This document shows, one piece after another, positions 18,501-26,622 of a DNA stretch of 64,000 nucleotides. The translations under genes were made by a program, and so were the position numbers. This stretch comes from Fimbriimonadaceae bacterium (GTDB lineage Bacteria; Armatimonadota; Fimbriimonadia; Fimbriimonadales; Fimbriimonadaceae), in NCBI GenBank assembly GCA_019638795.1, contig JAHBTB010000005.1, positions 62,001 through 126,000 on the forward strand, written 5' to 3'. Numbering within the stretch: the stretch's first letter is position 1; each line of letters begins with the position of its first letter. The notes beneath the pieces were generated by a model. The model was not told where the DNA came from and ran no database searches. It saw only the letters and a program-made list of their open reading frames with translations.

Positions 18501-18883
18501 TCGGGCCCGCCCAGATCGGTGATCTGGATCGTCGGCCGCGCGGGGTCGGGCGTCACCTGCATGTAGGTGCCGGGCCTCGTGTAGTAGGCGTCCGGGTCGC
18601 GGGTGAAGTTGCCGCTCATCGCCGGCGGGGTCGGGTCGGGCCTCCAGTCAGCGCCCAGCGCCGAGTTCAGCATCTGGCTGTGGGCGTACTCGGCCCCGGC
18701 ATGGGCCAAGTCTTCGGTCACGGTGCGCTTGGCCGAACGGCTCGCGCCGCTGATGTTGCCGCTGACCACGCCCGCAAAGGCCAGGCCAAGGATCAGCAAG
18801 ACCGCCAAGATGATGATCGCGATGACCAGGGTCTGGCCGGCGTGCCGCCGATGCTGAATCGGTCTCCGTCGCTGGATGTCCAT
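15545..18883 (-). CDS. Very large PilX/GspK-like minor pilin (1112 aa)
   Basis: The N-terminus is basic and His/Arg-rich, then GQTLVIAIIILAVLLILGLA, a prepilin-like hydrophobic helix lacking the Glu at position +5, as in GspK and many PilX proteins that cap pseudopilin complexes. The remaining roughly 1050 residues are a secreted domain with repeated Asn/Gly/Pro-rich beta segments and a Pro-rich run (PPPPPAPPAP) near residue 800. Typical PilX/GspK proteins are 180-330 aa, so this is several times larger. An in-frame TTG at 18892 is an alternative start; the ATG at 18883 was preferred because GAGG lies just upstream. It sits 15 bases after a 726-aa prepilin gene and overlaps the next gene by 4 bases. 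Confidence 0.8.
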   Translation of the reverse strand: MDIQRRRPIQHRRHAGQTLVIAIIILAVLLILGLAFAGVVSGNISGASRSAKRTVTEDLAHAGAEYAHSQMLNSALGADWRPDPTPPAMSGNFTRDPDAYYTRPGTYMQVTPDPARPTIQITDLGGPDYLGPYSKLSFSRGRALVRVRYAPSDYDAFAAPTGSLRQPGAARAYTIIESVGRSGQTTTDGRVDPSLLLGDSVQILGLPDAAALAAAVGKLKAADAQVTDSKKLTALASIGIVESAMFITNKDKQTRAAEIGAPSTLPGSPFWNNNTNVGVTYEGTDVRIPNALGEDFGATSMPGSTADWAQVPGLSSLYSNADVKFYGSTSFVLNRALDEKLLVAGKVTPGNDAASLSIKSFLYNKAADQFQLDAAGSMTLVGNAMSSDNPQFTTAKGALVDSNKGTDADGYIRSVPYKDPPLIDRLDPADNRNRYENLTRSNGRLNADGFNVGSWGYGRGVYIDSPERGNRQTEEDRENLDPSKALPNDWLNPNNANSRGWQGPYYIPVASYVLFTPDGFVITRDSRSRNKFWRYPETGGTTWTDPVNGQPRGNVSSVHYWTRYVAADNKTYIVNDVEAPNFNPNISDNAFKSWTVNGRAVAQEFNGVILAAGDVRTRGVIPTDVQVTLVTMGTAYIEGSLVRGVVGRDAATGNASTLGRPSHSALAILAKDYVTLNPTQFFAPAPGESPQAKSGEGVADTPNPVELDGTRSNLRLMAQFLLNPVSANPSNWLPYMRYYAEGGAAAGRPMVSRLLFSVAADDGGPSFASLDISTGTFADSSPSTGTYLWPARYNFMGSSGVYATEYFNDAGSFFTPPPPPAPPAPWNVPVLGLGDAGVNAYPKFMTVATPLYSPLNGSYFNAYSPLTRKLVSTGSNPEGLYALSMQDPTFFDLRLNPVGGGATKNWLVSRTAVAPFDVRVEACLYAQEGSFFVIPGNWFNTNPLDTRPRFESRVVALGGNTTTVNYGGGNALAQAQLERYQQYGNSPEVPFYGEPLDVRITIVGAISQNMPAPVSQQAEWLKKWGWIPRRFAATGTYSPQMHLGTVDPNVAASVAPNLKLIYDPMLATAGVPADAVSPALVPVRTDAAGRLLPPMPRLPVSPTLAFFGDVNP

Positions 18884-18898
18884 GTTCCTCAAAGCGCC

Positions 18899-21079
18899 TT
18901 ATCTCACCGCGTTGCGGACCGCCACTGTGCCACGGACCGTCACGATCTGCGGATAGGGGACTGTCGTCTGCGGATAGTTGTGGATGGTCAAGACGACCTC
19001 CATGAGTTCCGACGAGTCGTAGCTGACGGCCACGGCGTCGTTGGGCTCAGTGAATTGGAAGCGGTAGGCCACGAAAATGTTCCCCGCCGGGATCGGCTCG
19101 CCGAAGCGGCTGTTGAGCTCGATGTAGCCCGCCCGGTAGCGCTCTTGGAGCACGCCCGAGAGGAAACTTGTGAAGTTCATGACCTTGGGGTCGTAGTTCA
19201 CGCCGCCGAACCCGAAGAGTCCGGCCCAGTCCGGCTCTTTGCGGTCGACGTAGTTGATCTTGTACTGGTTCGGCCCGACGGGGATCGACTCGACGTTCGG
19301 GACGCGGGTGTAGCGCACCAGCCGGCCGTAGTTGGGGCCCGGAGTCTGGTCGGGGCCGTAGACCTCGTCGCTGCCCGGCGTGACCGAGGCCCGGTGGAAC
19401 CCGAAGCCGGGAGAAAGCGGTCCCATCGTGTTGCCACTGCCCCACTGCGGATACTCACCGAGATAGATCGAGCGCTTGACGCCGAACGGGCCTTCTTTGG
19501 CCGGTGCCTGCGCCGGGTTGGGCCACAGGCCTTCCCACTGGTTCCACAGACGGGCATACCGCTCGTTGATGCCGGTGAAGGTGTACCAGTCGGGGCCGGA
19601 CTTGTAGAAGGCGTCGGCCGGGGTCACGGCCGGGCCGGTGTCGAGGCCAGGGTCGGCGCCCGAGCTCGGCACCCGGTTCGCCCACGCCACTGACTCGTCG
19701 GTGCCCCACTCCTGGATCGGGAAGCTCGCCAAGACCTTGCCCGAGCGCGGGTCAGGGACGACGGGCAGGAAGAGGTCGGGCGTGGTCGAGGCACCGGCCA
19801 TGACCGCCTTGGTGAACGGGTATGCCGCGCCGGCCGACTTCATGCGCATGTAGGCGCCCGCGTCGAAGAAGTCACCGGTGAAGCCGCCTACCCCGCTGAG
19901 GACGAGCGACCCCGTCACGCCAGGTCGGAGGACCAGGCTGCCGACGGACGGGTCGGCGGCCGGGCGCACCGCACCGGCCGAGGCGTCGCCCGCACCCCAC
20001 GTCGTCGGGACACGGCTCGGCCACAGTTGGACGGTCGCGTTGGCCCAAGAGGCGTGCTCGGTCGAGTACACGTCCGGCCCGATCTTCTGGGCGTTGTCGT
20101 TCTCTTCGCCGCTGCGCACCGCCAGCATGCCCTTGCTCGGCTCGCTGGAGACCCGGGTCGGCTGGAACCGCGCCGTGCTGGAGACCACCGGGTTGCCCGA
20201 GGCGTCGAACAGCACGCTGCCGTTGCTCTTGTTGACCTCAGGCAAGACCATGTCGTAGCGGCTGATCTCGGTGACGATCCGGGCCGCCCGAAGCCAGTTG
20301 TTGACCATCGCGCCCTTATTGGCCGGGTCATAGGGCATCGCCGTCGCGTAAGCCGGGTACGCGACCGACGGGTCCATGAAGTCGGGGTCGTCGTATCCCG
20401 GGCCGGAGGTGTTGGGGTCCGCGTCCCGGTCAAGGTCATAGAAGTAGTCGGAATTGACGACCCTCGTCGGAGTCCCGCCGATGTTCACCCACTTGTAGAC
20501 GGGGACTTCGGCGCGGTAGAGGACATAGAGGTTGTCCTGGCCGCTCGTGCCCGCCAGCCATGTGCCGCCGCCCGGGTTCTTGTAGGTCACCCACGGGTTG
20601 TTGTACGGCGAGAACGGGTCGCGCAGGGCGACGAAATACCGGACCATCGTGTCGCCAGCCCCGACCGGCAGGACGGCCTGGCCTTTGGGGGCCTTCAGGG
20701 TCGGGTCGACCTTGCCGGTGTCCGGGTCGATGAACGCGGTGCCGACCCGCGCCCCGGGGTCGCCTTGGGCGGGCGGGAAGATGTCGAGCTTGCTGAACGG
20801 CAACAGCAACCGGCGGTCGGTGCGGTCCAGACCAGGCAGGTGGACGGCGCACATCCCCGCGAGATTGGTGTTGTCACGCACCGCGGCGGCGTTGTTGACC
20901 TCGCGTTGGACCCGCGCGATGAGCGTCCTCGCCTTGGACTGGGCGTCGGCAAAGCCTTGGCCCGCCCGGGTGAGGTTGAAGCTCTGGACGACGGGGACAA
21001 CGATGATGGTCAGCAGGATGGCGGTGACCGCCATGACCGTGATGAGTTCGATGAGCGTGAAGGCGCGTCGTGCACGCAT
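18899..21079 (-). CDS. Large prepilin-type N-terminal methylation protein (PilW/GspJ-like, 726 aa)
   Basis: ATG at 21079 gives MRARRA followed by FTLIELITVMAVTAILLTII, a canonical class III/type IV prepilin signal: basic leader, Phe+1, Glu+5, then the N-terminal assembly helix. PilD would cleave after Ala6 and methylate Phe. After the helix comes a coiled alpha segment (FADAQSKARTLIARVQREV) typical of PilW/GspJ, then a very long secreted domain rich in Pro/Tyr/Gly with no recognised family. An upstream in-frame extension was rejected because it buries the prepilin leader. The gene starts 5 bases after the upstream stop. The extreme length (PilW is usually 250-350 aa) is shared with its neighbours. 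Confidence 0.85.
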   Translation of the reverse strand: MRARRAFTLIELITVMAVTAILLTIIVVPVVQSFNLTRAGQGFADAQSKARTLIARVQREVNNAAAVRDNTNLAGMCAVHLPGLDRTDRRLLLPFSKLDIFPPAQGDPGARVGTAFIDPDTGKVDPTLKAPKGQAVLPVGAGDTMVRYFVALRDPFSPYNNPWVTYKNPGGGTWLAGTSGQDNLYVLYRAEVPVYKWVNIGGTPTRVVNSDYFYDLDRDADPNTSGPGYDDPDFMDPSVAYPAYATAMPYDPANKGAMVNNWLRAARIVTEISRYDMVLPEVNKSNGSVLFDASGNPVVSSTARFQPTRVSSEPSKGMLAVRSGEENDNAQKIGPDVYSTEHASWANATVQLWPSRVPTTWGAGDASAGAVRPAADPSVGSLVLRPGVTGSLVLSGVGGFTGDFFDAGAYMRMKSAGAAYPFTKAVMAGASTTPDLFLPVVPDPRSGKVLASFPIQEWGTDESVAWANRVPSSGADPGLDTGPAVTPADAFYKSGPDWYTFTGINERYARLWNQWEGLWPNPAQAPAKEGPFGVKRSIYLGEYPQWGSGNTMGPLSPGFGFHRASVTPGSDEVYGPDQTPGPNYGRLVRYTRVPNVESIPVGPNQYKINYVDRKEPDWAGLFGFGGVNYDPKVMNFTSFLSGVLQERYRAGYIELNSRFGEPIPAGNIFVAYRFQFTEPNDAVAVSYDSSELMEVVLTIHNYPQTTVPYPQIVTVRGTVAVRNAVR

Positions 21080-21084
21080 GTCGT

Positions 21085-23193
21085 TCAGTCCTTGGCCCCC
21101 GCCGCGAAGCTCTCGGTCGTGACCTTGCGCCAAGACTGCGCCCAGGTCATGAAGTTCTGGTAGTTCTGCACCTGGTCCGTGCCCAACTGGAAGGAGCTGG
21201 GGTTCCACAGGACACGGGCTTTGATCGAGGCGCCGCGCACCCGGCGGACGGAGTAGCCGTTGGTCGCGAAGTCAAATGTCAGGCCGACGGGGAGCTGGTA
21301 GTAGGCCAGCGGCACGCCGCCGATGGTCTCCCGCCCGCCGACGAGGAGGTCCTTGTCCAACAGGGGCTGGGTCGTCGAGCCGTCGGTGGCCCAGATCTCG
21401 CCGACGGTGACCTTCTGTCCGTAGTCGGCAAGCGAGAAGTACAACCGGTTGGGGGAGCCCCACCCGTTGCTGCCCCCGACGGTGCATTCGCCGGCCTTCA
21501 GGCCGCTGGGCGCGCCGGGGAACGTGACGCGGTAAGAACTCGCCGCCTTCATGACCTGGACGGCATACTCTCCCCGGGCCATGTAGAGGGCGCGGACGCT
21601 GTGCCCGGCGATGTCGACAGGGTTGTTCAGGTCGGCCGCCCACGGGTTGTCGGGGTCACCCGTCGGATAGGCGACGTAGGCCATCAGCACACCACCCCCG
21701 GCGACACTGCGGAAGTTGACCACGCCGTTGGACTTGTCGACCCAATAGCAGCTATGGGTGTCGGTCTGGCTGTTGCCGAGGATCACGCCACCGGACTCGA
21801 CGTCCTGAAGGATGAAGTCCTGGCTCCCGTTGACGCCGGCAGCGTCGGGGGTCCAGAGCGACTTGTCGCCCGGGATGTCGGAGCCCAGGCCCGGGTTCGG
21901 TTTGCCGTCGGGGCCCGTGCCTGAGCGTGGCTTGATCGAGTTGACGACCAGCTTGACCGAGCCGGTCGCGGGGACCCGGAACTCGTCGCGGATGATGCGC
22001 CAGTCGAAGACGGTGTAGTCGGCCTGGGCGACGAGGGGGACGGTCGCACCGCCCGCCACGCGCACCTTGGTCAAGGACGCGTTCGGGTTGACGAGGACCG
22101 CGCCGAGGTTGGAACTCAGCACTTTGTACTGGTACGGGTTGCCGGCGTCCCAAGCGGCCGTCGTGGTGACTTCGTCATAGACGCGTTGGACGCGGACGGA
22201 GGCGAGGTCGGCGTGGACAAACCTGGCCGGATCGAACCCGCCGCCCCCGTACAGCCCTGACTTGGCGATCAGGCGCTTGAGGGAGATGACGGTGTAGGGG
22301 CCGTCGTAGACCCCGCCAGAAATCGTGTCCGGGGCGACGTAGGCGGCGTCGCCCGGCTGGGCCAAGACGATCACGTCGAACTGCCTGATCCCCGAACCGG
22401 TGTCGTAATTGAAGCTGAACGCGACGCGGTAGGTCTGGCTCAGGTAGTTACCGGTCGTGGCGCTTCGGATCGAGCTCACCCAGACTTGGTCTTCGCCGTT
22501 GAACGGCGAGGCGTCTGACTCGGTGGCGTTCTCCGCCGCGACGGTGAAGAACTGATAGTCGCGGAACCGGGTGCCCCGAGGGTTGGGGATACCGAAGTCG
22601 CGGTCGCCGTCACGGCCGACCATGTCGTTGCCGTAGACCTGGAGCAGGCCGACCCGGCCGATCCCCGTGCCCGGGTCGACGCTGTAGTAGACCGGGGCGA
22701 AAAGCAACTGCATCAGGCTACCGAACTGGGTGCCGACGACGCGGGGGGCGGGGACGGGCCGCCCTTCGCCGATGACGCGGGAGAAAAGGTTCGCGCCGCT
22801 CAGCTTCGGCCACTTGCCGGCGGCGATGCCGCCGATGATGACGTTGCCGTCGGAGTCGATCCGGCCGATGTTGTTGGCCACGTCGTCCAGCGGGGCTTTG
22901 AGGTCGTTGAAGTCCGCCCCGTTGTCAATGGAGATGAACGCGCCGCTTCCGATGAAGTTGACGGGCATGATCATTTCCGGGATCTGCTGGGACTGACCTT
23001 GGATCCGGTCGGTCTCCGACTTCGCCAGGGAGTTCGCCAGGGTGTTGCCGGCCGTGGTCTTGAGCGTGGCCAAGCCCGTCGGGAAGATCTGGACGACCGC
23101 CAAGATCCCGACCAAAAAGACCACGATCACGACCAGGAGTTCGATCAGGGTGGTACCTGAACGCTTCTTCCGGCGCATCACGACACTTGCCAT
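21085..23193 (-). CDS. Large prepilin-type minor pilin (PilV/GspI-like, 702 aa)
   Basis: The N-terminus carries a basic leader and Gly, then TTLIELLVVIVVFLVGILAV, a type IV prepilin signal with Glu+5. The sequence after the helix (QIFPTGLATLKTTAGNTLAN) is typical of PilV-type minor pilins, whose helix is followed by a short Gly/Ala-rich turn. The rest of the chain (about 650 residues) is a beta-rich secreted domain that I cannot assign. Starts at 23193 (ATG), 23178 (ATG, giving the shortest leader) and 23208 (TTG) are all possible. It is 49 bases after the pilin gene and 5 before the 726-aa prepilin. PilD in the same cluster is the expected processing enzyme. Confidence 0.8.
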   Translation of the reverse strand: MASVVMRRKKRSGTTLIELLVVIVVFLVGILAVVQIFPTGLATLKTTAGNTLANSLAKSETDRIQGQSQQIPEMIMPVNFIGSGAFISIDNGADFNDLKAPLDDVANNIGRIDSDGNVIIGGIAAGKWPKLSGANLFSRVIGEGRPVPAPRVVGTQFGSLMQLLFAPVYYSVDPGTGIGRVGLLQVYGNDMVGRDGDRDFGIPNPRGTRFRDYQFFTVAAENATESDASPFNGEDQVWVSSIRSATTGNYLSQTYRVAFSFNYDTGSGIRQFDVIVLAQPGDAAYVAPDTISGGVYDGPYTVISLKRLIAKSGLYGGGGFDPARFVHADLASVRVQRVYDEVTTTAAWDAGNPYQYKVLSSNLGAVLVNPNASLTKVRVAGGATVPLVAQADYTVFDWRIIRDEFRVPATGSVKLVVNSIKPRSGTGPDGKPNPGLGSDIPGDKSLWTPDAAGVNGSQDFILQDVESGGVILGNSQTDTHSCYWVDKSNGVVNFRSVAGGGVLMAYVAYPTGDPDNPWAADLNNPVDIAGHSVRALYMARGEYAVQVMKAASSYRVTFPGAPSGLKAGECTVGGSNGWGSPNRLYFSLADYGQKVTVGEIWATDGSTTQPLLDKDLLVGGRETIGGVPLAYYQLPVGLTFDFATNGYSVRRVRGASIKARVLWNPSSFQLGTDQVQNYQNFMTWAQSWRKVTTESFAAGAKD

Positions 23194-23242
23194 ACAAAAA
23201 CCGTCCAATCTGCAGACCGCACCGGCTGCTTTCGTGTTCCCG

Positions 23243-24136
23243 TCACCGGGCCCGTCGCAGCCGCCAAGAGTTGTTGGCGAGGGCGAGCGTGTCCCAAGGA
23301 CGCGCGCTCCCGCTCACGAAGAGGATGATGTCGCGGCGACCCGCGTTGGGGACGCCCGCCGACGCATAGTCGCGGAAGTAGCTGTCCCACGTGACGACGG
23401 TGTCTTCCGGAGGGTCGGAATAGCCGAGCTGGCGCGGGTCGTCGTCGGGCGCACCGACGCCGCCGCCCACCCCGATCGCGTAGTTCGTCCAAAAGCGCGT
23501 GTAGCGCAACTCGGTGCGCGAGCCCGAGCCGGGCAACGGCACCTGGGCGGCGTCGTACCCGCTCAGCGCGTAGAAGTCCAGAGGGCTGGAGTCGACCCCG
23601 CCGCACCGGGCCCCCGCCGCCACGGCGAGGACGGTGCTGTTCCAGCACACGTCACCGTCACCGGGGCCGAACGCTTGGCGCGCCCCGGCCACGTCGTCGG
23701 CGTTCGAGACGATGCCGTCACCGTTCAGGTCGAGGATCGGGGCCGAGCCGACCGCTGACTGGTCGGCCTGGGGAAAGACCGCTTTGGTCGTGACCGTCGT
23801 GCCCGAGCGGTTGTACGCCGGGGTGAACGTCTTCAGCGAGTCGACTCGCTTGGGATAGAGGTAGCCCTTCAGCCGGTCGGCCGGGATGACGTTGCCCGCC
23901 TCTGGCCCCGTCGTGTACAGGGTGACATAGCCCAGCAAGGCCGGTGGATAGCCCCCTTGGTCGGCGCGGTAAAGCTGCAATGCCGACCGGAGGTTGTTCA
24001 ACGAGGCCATGTCGGAGTTTCGGTTCGCCGAGTCCTTGGCCCTCGCGTACACGGGGAAGATGATCCCGGCAAGGATCGCGATGATGGCGATCACCACCAA
24101 GAGCTCGATCAAACTGAACGCCCGCTTGCCTTTCAT
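23243..24136 (-). CDS. Type IV pilin/pseudopilin with EF-hand-like loop (297 aa)
   Basis: ATG at 24136 follows AGAGGA by 5 bases and gives MKGKRA followed by FSLIELLVVIAIIAILAGII, a textbook prepilin signal (Phe+1, Glu+5). The next residues (ARAKDSANRNSDMASLNNLR) match the PulG/DUF1559-type pilins of deep-branching phyla. It is the shortest pilin in the cluster, so it is the best local candidate for the major pilin or a PulG-type subunit. Residues 136-147 (DLNGDGIVSNAD) fit a complete 12-residue EF-hand/dockerin-type calcium loop, with Asp at positions 1, 5 and 12, Asn at 3 and Gly at 6. Calcium-stabilised pilins exist (PulG), so Ca2+-dependent stability is a reasonable inference. It lies 58 bases after pilD. 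Confidence 0.9.
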   Translation of the reverse strand: MKGKRAFSLIELLVVIAIIAILAGIIFPVYARAKDSANRNSDMASLNNLRSALQLYRADQGGYPPALLGYVTLYTTGPEAGNVIPADRLKGYLYPKRVDSLKTFTPAYNRSGTTVTTKAVFPQADQSAVGSAPILDLNGDGIVSNADDVAGARQAFGPGDGDVCWNSTVLAVAAGARCGGVDSSPLDFYALSGYDAAQVPLPGSGSRTELRYTRFWTNYAIGVGGGVGAPDDDPRQLGYSDPPEDTVVTWDSYFRDYASAGVPNAGRRDIILFVSGSARPWDTLALANNSWRLRRAR

Positions 24137-24194
24137 AGTGTCCTCTGATTCTTTGCCGCAGACTCTGACGACATCTACAGCCGATATGTTCCGC

Positions 24195-25262
24195 CTACTT
24201 TCCCGTGACATATTTGACATAGGCTTCCATGGCCTGCTGCAACGTGCCAGCAAAAACCATGGCGACCAACGCCCCCGCGGCCAGGTAGGGCCCGAACGGG
24301 ATCATCGTCGGTTCTACCTCAGGCTGGTCCACGATCTCTTCGGTGGACCGTGGGTTTTCCTTGAACCACCACTCGTAGAGCCGGGGAAAGAACAGGCCGA
24401 CGACGTCCACGCACAGCACATAGCCCAGGCCGCAAAAGAGCAACGATCCCAGCGACTCGGGTTCGTACGGCCCGTCGTCGTCTTCGTCTTCGGTCGTGGT
24501 CTCGCCGTTGGCGGCCCGCTCGGCGGCCCGCTTGGCCTCGACCTGCCGGCGGACCAAGATCATGACCACGCCGAGCACCGCACCAAGCACCACCGCGATG
24601 GCGAAACTGGCGACGGCGTTCTGCCACAGGAGCACGGCCCCGATTCCGCGGGCCATCTTTATGTCGCCATGCCCCATGGCGTCCTTTCGGAAGAGCAGCA
24701 GGCCCAAAAAGGCGATACCCCACAGCACGACGGTCCCGACCAGGGCGCCGACGACGCTTGAGGGCCATCCACCCGTCCACGCGACCGGGTCTTTCAGGGC
24801 GGCGAAGGCGACGTTCATGCCCAGGCCGACGACCAGCATCGCCGCGTTGACCTCGTCGGGGATGATGTAGTACTGCAGGTCGGTGCAGATCGCGCAGAGC
24901 AGCGCGCTGGCGAAAAGCATGTAGCCGACCGCCCAGACGACTTCGGAAGGCGAATTGTATCGCCCCATGACCAGGTGCTGGTGCCAAAGCACGGCCCAGA
25001 AAAGGCCGTTGAGCATCTCGACGACCAGATACCGGGAGCTGATCGGCGCGCCGCACTGCTTGCACTTGCCGCGCTGGATCAGCCAACTGAGGATGGGCAC
25101 CATCTCGCCCCAGGACAGCTGGTTCTTGCACGAAGGGCAAAAACTGTGGGTCGGCTCGCCGATGGAGAGGCCGCGGGGCAACCGGTAAATGACGACGTTG
25201 AGGAAGCTGCCGATGGCAGCCCCGATCCAGAAGCCCAACAGGCTCGTCCATTCGGGAAACAT
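24195..25262 (-). CDS. pilD: Prepilin peptidase / N-methyltransferase PilD
   Basis: A 355-aa polytopic membrane protein of peptidase family A24. It cleaves prepilin leaders at the cytoplasmic face and N-methylates the new N-terminus. The N-terminal domain has the zinc-type cysteine quartet C42-x2-C45 and C67-x2-C70. The two catalytic aspartates are D128 in TDLQYYIIPDE and D200 in the GxGD-like motif GHGDIK. About eight hydrophobic segments are present. A strongly acidic cytoplasmic insertion (Glu/Asp-rich, about residues 245-270) makes it longer than usual (about 260-290 aa). It precedes the pilin genes and is preceded by a terminator, so it appears to lead the prepilin transcription unit. 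Confidence 0.95.
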   Translation of the reverse strand: MFPEWTSLLGFWIGAAIGSFLNVVIYRLPRGLSIGEPTHSFCPSCKNQLSWGEMVPILSWLIQRGKCKQCGAPISSRYLVVEMLNGLFWAVLWHQHLVMGRYNSPSEVVWAVGYMLFASALLCAICTDLQYYIIPDEVNAAMLVVGLGMNVAFAALKDPVAWTGGWPSSVVGALVGTVVLWGIAFLGLLLFRKDAMGHGDIKMARGIGAVLLWQNAVASFAIAVVLGAVLGVVMILVRRQVEAKRAAERAANGETTTEDEDDDGPYEPESLGSLLFCGLGYVLCVDVVGLFFPRLYEWWFKENPRSTEEIVDQPEVEPTMIPFGPYLAAGALVAMVFAGTLQQAMEAYVKYVTGK

Positions 25263-25313
25263 TTGTCAACGCCCTCCGTGGCGCCCCCGCCCGCGCGAAG
25301 GATACCCGCCCTC

Positions 25314-25358
25314 GTAAAAATCGGAGCCCTCTGCCTGGATTCCCAGGGCAGAGGGCTC
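25314..25358 (-). terminator. Terminator between pilC and pilD
   Basis: A near-perfect stem of about 15 base pairs with a single-base bulge and a 4-base loop (25324-25358) is followed on the minus strand by TTTTT (25316-25320). It lies 23 bases after the pilC stop and about 50 before the pilD start, dividing the motor genes from pilD and the pilins. Confidence 0.85.
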
Positions 25359-25381
25359 GAAGACTCCGGGCGGGCCGGGCT

Positions 25382-26614
25382 TTATTCGTCGCCGCCGCCG
25401 GCGGAGAGCTTCTCGATGACCTTGATGAGCGGCATGAACATCGCGATGACGATGAAGCCGACGACAAAGCCAAGGAAGACGATCAGCAACGGCTCGAGGG
25501 CCGCCGTCAACGACGACAAGGTCGCCTCGACCTCCGACTCGTAGAAGTCGGCGATCTTCTGCAGCATGTAGTCGAGCGAACCCGACTCCTCCCCGACACC
25601 GATCATGTGGACGACCATCGGCGGGAACATCTTGCTGGCTTCGAGGGGGTCGCCGATCCGGTCACCTTCCCGGATACGCGCGCGGGCGTCAAGGACCGCG
25701 TCGGCCATGATCGAGTTGCCCACCGTGCCGGCGACCGTCTCCATCGCCTGCAAGATAGGGACGCCCGACGTGAGCAGGGTGCCCATCGTGCGCGAGAACC
25801 GCGTCATGCAGACCTTGTGGTGGAGGGGGCCGAAGACCGGGACATGCAACTTGATGCGGTCCATCGTCCTCCGCCCGAACCGGGTGCTGACAAAGAGTCT
25901 ATAGCCAAAGATCACCGCGATCACGACGAGGACGATCATCGGGCCGTTTCTCGTCAGGTTGTAACTCAAGTCGAGCAGGAACTTGGTCATCGCCGGGAAG
26001 TCCTCATCCTTCAGGCCGATGTCCCTAAAGAGGTTGGCGAACTGGGGCACGACCCACGTGACAAGGAAGATGACGATCGCGACGGCGGCGACCATGACCA
26101 AGATCGGGTAGGTCAGGGCCGAAGTCACCTTGCGGCGAAGGGCGACGTCCTTCTCCAAGAACTCAGAGAGTCGCTGAAGTGACTCTTCCAAGACACCGCC
26201 GATCTCGCCGGCGCGGATCAAACCGATGAACAGGTTGTTGAACGTCCGTGGATGCCGTTGCATCGACCGGCTGAGCGACTCACCGCCCTCGACCTTCTCG
26301 CCGATGTCCAACAGGATCCGTTTCAATTTGGGGTCGTCCGTCTGGCGGGAGAGCACGTCGAGGCACCGCACCAACGACACGCCGGCGTCGACCATCGTGG
26401 AGAACTGGCGGCAGAAGACGGCGAGCTTTTTGAGTTTGACCTTGCCGAAGCCGCGCGCCTTCTGCGTCGACCCCTTCTTGATCATCTGGAGCTCGACGAT
26501 CTCGAGCCCCTGCTCGGTGAAGCGCTGACGTAGCCGCTCTTCCGACTCAGCTTCGGCGGTGCCCTTTTGCAGGCCACCGGTCGCATCCTTGAACGTGTAG
26601 CTATAGACGGGCAT
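25382..26614 (-). CDS. pilC: PilC inner-membrane platform protein of the type IV pilus
   Basis: A 410-aa protein with the two tandem T2SF domains of the PilC/GspF family (about residues 70-195 and 270-395) and three transmembrane helices (about 170-190, 225-245, 375-397). Family hallmarks include FCRQFSTMVDAGVSL, GEIGGVLEESLQRL in the first domain and GEESGSLDYMLQKIADFYE in the second. PilC anchors the motor ATPases and moves pilin subunits into the fibre. It follows pilT by 8 bases and is the last gene before a strong terminator. Length and motifs are normal for the family. Confidence 0.97.
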   Translation of the reverse strand: MPVYSYTFKDATGGLQKGTAEAESEERLRQRFTEQGLEIVELQMIKKGSTQKARGFGKVKLKKLAVFCRQFSTMVDAGVSLVRCLDVLSRQTDDPKLKRILLDIGEKVEGGESLSRSMQRHPRTFNNLFIGLIRAGEIGGVLEESLQRLSEFLEKDVALRRKVTSALTYPILVMVAAVAIVIFLVTWVVPQFANLFRDIGLKDEDFPAMTKFLLDLSYNLTRNGPMIVLVVIAVIFGYRLFVSTRFGRRTMDRIKLHVPVFGPLHHKVCMTRFSRTMGTLLTSGVPILQAMETVAGTVGNSIMADAVLDARARIREGDRIGDPLEASKMFPPMVVHMIGVGEESGSLDYMLQKIADFYESEVEATLSSLTAALEPLLIVFLGFVVGFIVIAMFMPLIKVIEKLSAGGGDE

Positions 26615-26622
26615 GGGTCATC

